Source of the DNA: Moringa oleifera
Taxonomy: Eukaryota; Streptophyta; Magnoliopsida; Brassicales; Moringaceae
Assembly: GCA_021397835.1 (NCBI GenBank)
Contig: JAJFZO010000229.1
Coordinates: 124,001 to 188,000 of the forward strand
Length of the DNA: 64,000 nucleotides
Direction of reading: 5' to 3'
Below are positions 56,501-64,000 of this stretch, in pieces; position 1 is the stretch's first letter; each line of letters opens with the position of its first letter. The notes beneath the pieces were generated by a model. It saw only the letters and a list, made by a program, of their open reading frames with translations. It did no database searches and was not told the origin of the DNA. The position numbers and the translations under genes were made by a program.

Positions 56501-59500
56501 TATAAATTTCAATAGAATCGTGTACCAGGTATGTTCATTATTGATAAGAATCTTTACCTTATCATCCTCAGGTTTCCCAGTAATGTTAAGGTCAGCTGAA
56601 TACATCTCTGCGGAAAAGCATTGTGGCGTATCCAAATGTATGGATAAGCATCCAAGCCTTGTATCCACAGTGAACCAAGCAGGAATGCTTACCTAAGGCA
56701 AGTAAAAGAAAAAATACAAACAAAATAAAATCAACCATTATAACACACCCATATTTTGCCACTACAGTTACATACTAACTAAAACATCAACCAGCAATCA
56801 TACCATCTCAAATAGTTCTTCCTTTTTCTCCTCAAACGAAACCTGGCAATTTCAAAACAGAAAGCAAGAGAAATTACAGTGTAAGTAATCAAGCAATGCA
56901 AGGTAAACTGCACAGTGTAATGAGTACAACTAAGCCAACACTTTCCCTGTACATAATAAAGAAGGAAAGAAGCAACAAAACCAAAAACCAAAATACTCCA
57001 ACTAGACCTTCCCATAGTCCTCAACTACAATGCCCCTGGTTATCTCCCATAGCTTCACTGAGCCAGCAGTATCCTATAAAAGATCATAACGTATCAGTTT
57101 CCAGAAACCCCATTCCAAGAATCCAACGGTCCAAGAATCCAACGGACTCACATTATAAGCATGAATGTACGGATGCATAATTTACCTTAGTCAACACATG
57201 CCTTCTGTTATTTAAAATTTCATGCTGCACTATTGCTGGAGTTCCAGGAATGGTAAAGGTTGGTTCTTTGCATACAGGAACCTGTGGATAAGCCAAATTT
57301 TCACCACATCAATGATTTAGAAAGAGCAGGTATCCCATGTCTACAAGAATGAAAGAGCTAGGTTTAAAAAACTTTCAGACCTATAAATGCAGGAGAAAAT
57401 TTACCAGCAATAGAAAAACCAAAGATACAAGTTATATCACCAGAGAGACTACAAGAAAATGAACACAATAAATCAATTTGAAGGGATGGAGGAATTAGAA
57501 ATAGCAGCATGGCTACAGAGAAATAAACTTTTGGTTGCTGCCCTATGAAATTAAACACAAAGCAACATCTCCAAAGTTCAAAGACATATGATGATGGGAA
57601 AAAAATAACAATGAGAAGACCCAAAGATTATAAGCCACACATATTCACCTCCTAGAAAACAAAGAGACATAAGTATCACTTACTGGCGTAGACCCTTCTA
57701 AAGAAACCCTCGCCCTTGAAAATGACAAGTTTCCAGCCAGAAATGAACCACCTCTTTGAAAAACCTTCTGAGGATTACTTCCTTCTGCAGGCCATCTACG
57801 AACTGAAGAATCTGTTGTTGCAACCCATACACTATCATCATGCAATGCCAATTGCAGAATTGGGTGTTCCTTCGTGCAAAGCAAAAGACTCTCCCTTGTC
57901 GTCAAGTCTGTCAAGTATAACTAAAAAAATATATTGAACTAAGCATTAGAAGGTCCATCAAAGCTATACAAAGAAACGTGAATAAAGTTAGAGAATATGG
58001 GGCGATATTTTTATTATATAAGCCCACAAAAATGTACTCACAGAGAGGTCTCTCCCACCACTATAAACATGACTAAATGTTGGAGTACTGGCAAGGGCCC
58101 AAACAGAATCTGTATGCACAGCATAGGAATGCATGCATCGCTGCTGACCAAGGTCCCAGAGTCTACAAGATCAAATCAATAAGCAGACTATGCTTCAAAA
58201 TATTAGATTACACTAGAGCAACAAAAGAGGTACAATACCTGATCATTGAATCAGATGATCCTGACAAGCAAAACCTGCAAATTTGAAATTGAAGATCATT
58301 ACAATCATGATAGGAAAAGATTCTATTAAAAAAAAAAAAAGATGGAAACAAATTTACTCTTGATCAAGACAGCTTATGTAAACCAATCATAGCCTTAAAC
58401 ACTTCAAACAAACAACCTGCCAGTGGAGTCCAGAAGCAGAGCCCTGATGTTATCTGTATGCCCCCTTAGCTTCATAGTCTTTGAACCACTTCTTGGGTCC
58501 CAAACACGCACAACCTACAAGAAGTTAGGAGATAAGACAAGATTATATTCTCACTAACAAGCCCTTTAATCATGGCAGAGCTAACTCTGAACATAACCCC
58601 TTCTCAATCCTCAAACTATCTAGGACAAAAACTGAATATATATATATATATGCTACCTATAAGATTTGCATACCTTCTCAGTTCCACCAGAGACAAGAAT
58701 GGTCCCACTATCATTCATGGCCAATGCATAAACTGACTCTTTATGGCCTTTGGCAGCAGTCGGGACGTATCCATGAGGTTGAGACCCATGCATAGAAATG
58801 TTGTTACTCGAATTAATAGTCCGTAAACTTGTCATAGGTAATGAATTTCCAGAACCATTGACACCATTTGAACAATCCTCCTCTGTTGCATCACTTGACT
58901 TTGAAAGAGGCGTTAGAGCAGCTTCAATATCCCATACGAAAACCTCCCCACCAAGACCACCAGAGGCAACAATATTGCTCTAAAATGCATGAGACTAAAA
59001 GAGCATCAGAGGAAGATTTTGATGACAAAAAAATATGCCTCCTAGGACAATTTGCACTATCAAATGAAATACACACTATCAAATGAAATGCACTCAAATA
59101 GCAAGATTGCACTAACAACAACCTTCCATCCATGCAGTTAATAAGATCAATGAAAAATTTTCACACAGAAATTACATTTTTTTCTGCAGCAGCCAGACAA
59201 GTAACATAGTCAGAATGTTGACGGAGAGTCCTTGTACAAGCTCCATCAGACAAGCAATTCCAAGTCTGGTATCCCACCAAAAAAAAATGAATGCATAAGC
59301 CAATAGGTAAGAAGAAAAAACGATAAGAAGTAATACAGAAATTACGAAACCAACGTCAGCTCAAGAGATTGACAAACCTTGAGGGTGGCATCTGAAGAGC
59401 AAGAAACAAGTGTATTATCACCAGCAAGGACAGCATCATTTACCTACACAAACAGAACATTATAGACTATAGATATATTTCTACGAACTAGCTGATTTCC

Positions 59501-60902
59501 CATTAAAACAAAAAAACTCCCAATCCTCCACATTTCTAAAAAATATCAGGTTTTCATGTCTAAAACACCTCTATTGTTTTTCTTTTTCTCTAATTCTGGG
59601 AAACGTGATGGCAGTTAGCACTAGTTGTTCCTGTTTTATATAAATTCTAATAGGTATACAGGTGAACAAAAATATCAAAAAGAAAATCAACCAAAATTTG
59701 CTTCCTATAAATGGGCCACCCAATCAAGAACCTGCGAAAACAACCTGAACTATGATTCCTAAACAGCAACAGTTCCTGAATCAATGAAATCGAACTGCTG
59801 TAGCAAAAAATAAAGTACCCAATCAACATGCGACTCAAATGTGGCAGAACATGTAGCAGTATCTTCGCCCAATGCCCATCTTTTAAGTGTTCCATCACGG
59901 CTTCCAGTGAAGAGGTAATCACACCCATCAGGTACAGATGACTTTAATACAGCCAAACAATTTACGCCCGCGCAATGCTGCAAAATTTATATTTCAAAAG
60001 AACATCAGCATCTAATGCATCCAAAGGCTGCACAAATAAATGGATACCAGATTCAGGCAACTTAAAGTCTGCATCAGATAAAAAATTCACTAAAGTCCCA
60101 TCCAATAGGTGAACATAGACAATAAGAAAGGAGGAGCAGAACTGACCACACAAACTATTAAATGTTAAAATTGACACTATTACCATCCAATTTAATGTAA
60201 ATTCCATATCATTGGCATGATCCCAAATCAAGAAAAGTAAACTCAAATGTGTTCAAATTAACGATAACATGCACACATATCCAACCAGACACTAGCTCTG
60301 CATATCAGTGGTTCATTCTGCTTCATACACATATAATCACGCACAAAAGTCACCTACGAATAAATGCCGTCACTTCCAAAAATTGAATGGATTGAGTTTG
60401 AACGTTCCAGCCAAAATGATTCCAAAAGTGCAAAATATTTTTAAAAAGTGAACACGCATTTTAAAAGAAACATGCATGCGAAACTATCATATATAACTCA
60501 AGTAGTTATCATATGGTTAAGCCTTGCTTCAAACTTTGAGTTGGATTCATCATATAATAAACAGATGCAACCAAACAGTTAGCTTGACACATCAAAGATT
60601 GAACTTGAGTAGGCATCCAAAGAAATGAAGAGAAGGCAAAGCCTGCGACAACAATGACTGACTCAAAGAAAAAACAAAATGTCAACCAACCAACAACAAT
60701 ATGGAAGCCACAACAACCTGACACATATATGGTCAGCAAAGACCAAAAGAAGTTTAAAGTAATAACTGCAAGTAACTTGAAAATAAGTACAAAATGACTT
60801 CACCTTGGTATCATCAGCATCATTCAACACATATGTCAGTCTCTTCTCCTTACGAGGGCGAACAGAATTAGACGTATTCCCTGCACTACCCACCCGGTGC
60901 AT
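53584..60902 (-). CDS. WDR48/UAF1 homologue, WD40 repeats plus C-terminal DUF3337 region
   Basis: Eighteen coding exons on the minus strand: 60,804-60,902; 59,819-59,977; 59,378-59,443; 59,176-59,265; 58,674-58,979; 58,417-58,514; 58,239-58,274; 58,042-58,162; 57,684-57,920; 57,186-57,281; 57,008-57,073; 56,804-56,842; 56,558-56,692; 55,661-56,019; 55,244-55,337; 54,212-54,376; 53,584-53,682 and the join between them give 754 residues in one frame (17 borders listed; all phases fit). Start [22 protein letters not shown]40 repeats span about residues 30-450 ([68 protein letters not shown]). The C-terminus (about 590-754) fits the DUF3337/SUMO-like region ([37 protein letters not shown]). In animals UAF1 activates USP1/USP12/USP46 deubiquitinases; plant homologues are linked to ubiquitin and root development. 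The last intron has a GC donor (CAG/GCAAGT at 54,211). Confidence 0.92.
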
Positions 60903-61645
60903 TGCAATAAACCCTGTGAAACATAATAAGTTAATGATGAATCAAATCTAAAAGATTCACAATTATCCTTTTAATAAGGCTGCTCACTGAATTATGTCAT
61001 GTTTCACAATCCCCAACTAAAAGTAACCATTGCATAAAACCTGAATCCAAACAGAAACAGAATACAGAGATGCACTAATAAGAACTAAAAAAATTGCAGG
61101 ATTTTTAGAAATCAAACAGGCAAAGGAAAAGGACTTGAAGCTAATAGAATTATTAAAATAAACTAATGCATAGCATAAGAGATACTGATTCAAAAAAAAA
61201 ACAAATAAATCAACACAGCTAATGACAGTTATAACATAGTAATCTAGAATCTCTTGTTCAACAGGAAGGTAATAATTTTGAAATAGACTAATAAATTCAC
61301 ACTACTAGCCAAATTCACAATTAAGAAGCAATAACATAACATCTCCCTTAATCGCTTATCCTATCAACAAATGCAATCTTCGATCCAAAAAAAAAGAACG
61401 CGCCCAACTTAACTCAAATTGATTGATTTTTTTCTCCATAATTAATGTTGTCTAAGTGAAAATTTAGAAGATCAAAACCCTAGAAACTGAGTGAAAATAT
61501 TCTGCAGCGATAGTCAAAAACCACCAAAAAATGCAACGAAATCGAATCGAAAAACACGATCGCGTTGAAAGCGAAGTTACGTTCTCCTCAATGATCGCAC
61601 GGACGAAATGAAAATGCACAAGGAGGAATATTTTATTCAACTTAC

Positions 61646-61800
61646 CTGCACTAGAAAGAGAACCAAAAGATAAAACGGTGAAGCTTCGAGCGATTGAATA
61701 GAGCCCAAGAGCCAAACCCTAGGTATTTGTTTTGTATTGAAATGTTTTTGGATTGAAAAGGAACCAAAGAGAGAGAGAGGGATTTGGGAAAGAAAATCAT
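61646..61800 (-). promoter_or_regulatory. WDR48 homologue noncoding leader exon and promoter-proximal region
   Basis: A strong donor (GTGCAG/GTAAGT, exon edge 61,646) pairs with the acceptor TTTCACAG at 60,914, eleven bases before the start codon, giving a leader intron of 732 bases. The upstream exon limit is not defined. A GA-rich run (GAGAGAGAG near 61,771 on the plus strand) lies within or just before it. Confidence 0.55.
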
Positions 61801-61859
61801 CAACAGACTCCAAAAACTGAACGGGAAAATGAAAAGTCAAAAGACCAAGGAAAGGGCCT

Positions 61860-64000
61860 TATCTTCCATAACCCACTCAAAACGTTGCCGTTTAGAGGAA
61901 ACTCTCAGTAGTTATTATGTTGAGCTGTTCACTGAATTATTTTGTTGCCGATCTTTGACCTAGTAAAAATTAGCACAACCAACCTGTCTGTACTTTATTC
62001 TATCAATTATAATATTTTAATTATTTTCATGATAATAAACAATGAATTTAAATTTTTTTAAATTATAGAAACTATAGTTGTATATAAATCGGTATTATCT
62101 TGATCCACTTTAGATTTAATCAGGTAAGATTTCATAATTTTAAAATATATTTATAAAATATAAAAGTGATTTTTATATATTTTTAATTACATTATTTTCA
62201 GAAAATAAAATAATTAAAACTTTGAATTTTTAATCCATGAAGGTATTTTTTTAAAATATTTTTAAATTGTTTTAAAATTGTTATTTAATGATTTTCCTAT
62301 TAATAATTATTTCATATAATTATGAATTATTGATCTTATTATTTAATTCGTAATACGTAAATTTTATTTTCTTATAATTTTGGCCCACACAGACATAAAT
62401 TTTTTTCTCTTCTTATTCAAAAGTTTATTTGTTAAAGATAAACAATAATACATATAATTTAGGAAAAGTGCAAATTGACACAATTTCATGACCCAACCAA
62501 TGCAAAAATATATATTTTATTACATATGATGATGATATTGCATTTAAAGAGAATTTTTCAATAATTATACAAATTTTATATATATAAATTTTGTAAATAA
62601 ATCATTAAATAAAAGTTTTCTAAAATTTCAAATCGTATTCATGTATCAAATCAGATTAGAATATTTTAAAAAATTAGAAATCAAATAATAATTTATTAAT
62701 TTTGTTAAAATTAAATTAAATTTAAATTTATTATTAAAAAATTTAAAATTTTTTTATTATTGAATAAATTTTATACCTCATTTATTAAATTATATATTAA
62801 AGTTGAATTTAAAAAATATATTTTAAGAATTTAAAAAACTAATTATTTTTATAATGATAGCATAAATATTATAATAAAAAATTGAAATCCACATTTCAAA
62901 TATTTTTAAATTTTATATTTTTAATAGATTTAATTTTGTTTAGATAAAATTTGATTGATAACTGGATAGGATTTGATAACAACTTGTTTCTATCTTTATC
63001 TCTTATTTCAAACATTATTCTCATCGAGTTTATCTAATATTTAAATTTTTAATAACTATTTTTTAAATAAATATCATTTTTATCATAAATAATACTTATC
63101 ATATTGGAAAGTTATCTAATCCATAATTTTTTTTACTATAAATACTCAAGAGATAAGAGAGTTCTAAATATTCTTGATCCTTAAGAGTAAGTTTTCTCCT
63201 TGTTCTCGGATGTTGATCTACTGTTGAACCTAATCACATAAATTTATTTGTATTTTTATTTATTTTTAACTTGTTTTTATTATTATTATATTTAAATTAT
63301 TATCTTATATCTATTTATTTGTCTTAAATTTTTTTAATAAAATATTTATTCTAAATTGTTTGTAAAACATTTTGTCACACTTATTTTATTTTAGTAAATT
63401 ATCAATCTTTATCATTAATTTTACAATTTAGTAGCTAGGATCCCAACTCAAATTGATTTCCTTGAACATCACATAGATTCAAAATAAAATATAGCATTGT
63501 GTCAACAAGAATTACAAATGTAGTTATATGTAAATAATATTTTTATATTTAAAAGTAAAAAAAAAAATCATTGAAATTTGTGAGATTATAAGTAGTAACA
63601 AATGTGCAATTAAAGTATATTCCTTGTATTTTTCTTTTTAAGTAAGAATGCTTTAAGGTCAAATTCTTAGTATTAGTGACCTTAAAATTAATTAAAAAAT
63701 AGAATATAATATTTTACTTAAATTATCAATAAATAAATTTATCATAGTGTTATCTTAATCTATGTTACTTTCGTAAATATTATAAAAAAATATTTAGTTA
63801 TTATCAAATTGTTACGGTTATTTTTTATATTTTAAAAATATATTTATAATGATAAAAAATTAAATTATTAATATTGATTATCAATAATTTTTCAAAATAT
63901 TTTTATATTATATGTCATACAATAATATAAAATTTTCAATTAATTAAAGTAAAAATATTTATGTTTTATATATTTTTAATTTAAAATTTGAAAAATTACA
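61860..64000. other. AT-rich intergenic DNA, no gene seen
   Basis: A/T-rich DNA upstream of the WDR48 homologue to the window end. No open frame of note, RNA gene or recognisable element; a gene may lie beyond the right edge. Confidence 0.6.

Overview
This is a plant nuclear window. The genes have short exons and GT-AG (a few GC-AG) introns, the intergenic DNA is very AT-rich, and the families are plant ones: a DRB2-type dsRNA-binding protein, F-box/FBD proteins, phytyl ester synthase and a PLS-class PPR protein. It looks like a eudicot; I cannot name the species from the sequence alone. There is no bacterial, organellar or viral gene and no CRISPR array.

The left half (1 to about 34,100) is a young, rearranged gene cluster. 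Three families alternate: F-box/LRR/FBD genes on the minus strand (a leader at 1-165, an intact gene at 10.5-12.8 kb, a pseudogene at 16.7-18.9 kb, and an intact gene lacking its F-box at 27.1-29.2 kb); two nearly identical DRB2-like genes on the minus strand (4.6-7.9 kb and 21.9-25.2 kb); and a small basic orphan family on the plus strand (one intact copy at 19.8 kb, two broken copies at 20.7 and 25.4 kb). Two copies of a block holding an AP2/ERF pseudogene and a relic F-box first exon lie at 1-4,590 and 29,383-34,102. Their spacing (about 29.4 kb) and the chimeric join at about 4,590-4,606 suggest that the window contains one whole unit of a large tandem duplication and the end of the previous unit. 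The join cuts off the end of DRB copy A and gives it a new C-terminus. DRB copy B keeps its C-terminus but has lost its leader exon and promoter.

From 34,100 to 36,830 the DNA is AT-rich and I see no gene. The right half is ordinary single-copy housekeeping sequence: a CCDC12/cwf18 splicing-factor homologue (37.6-39.6 kb, plus), a disordered Tyr/Gly-rich protein (40.0-40.8 kb, minus), a phytyl ester synthase/acyltransferase of 13-14 coding exons (41.7-46.9 kb, minus), an intronless PLS-E type PPR gene (48.1-50.2 kb, plus) and an 18-coding-exon WDR48/UAF1 homologue (53.6-60.9 kb, minus). The remainder to 64,000 is AT-rich.

The right-half genes act independently (splicing, plastid lipid metabolism, organelle RNA processing, deubiquitinase regulation). 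The left-half cluster couples, at least physically, a dsRNA-binding protein family with an E3-ligase adaptor family; any functional link is inference.
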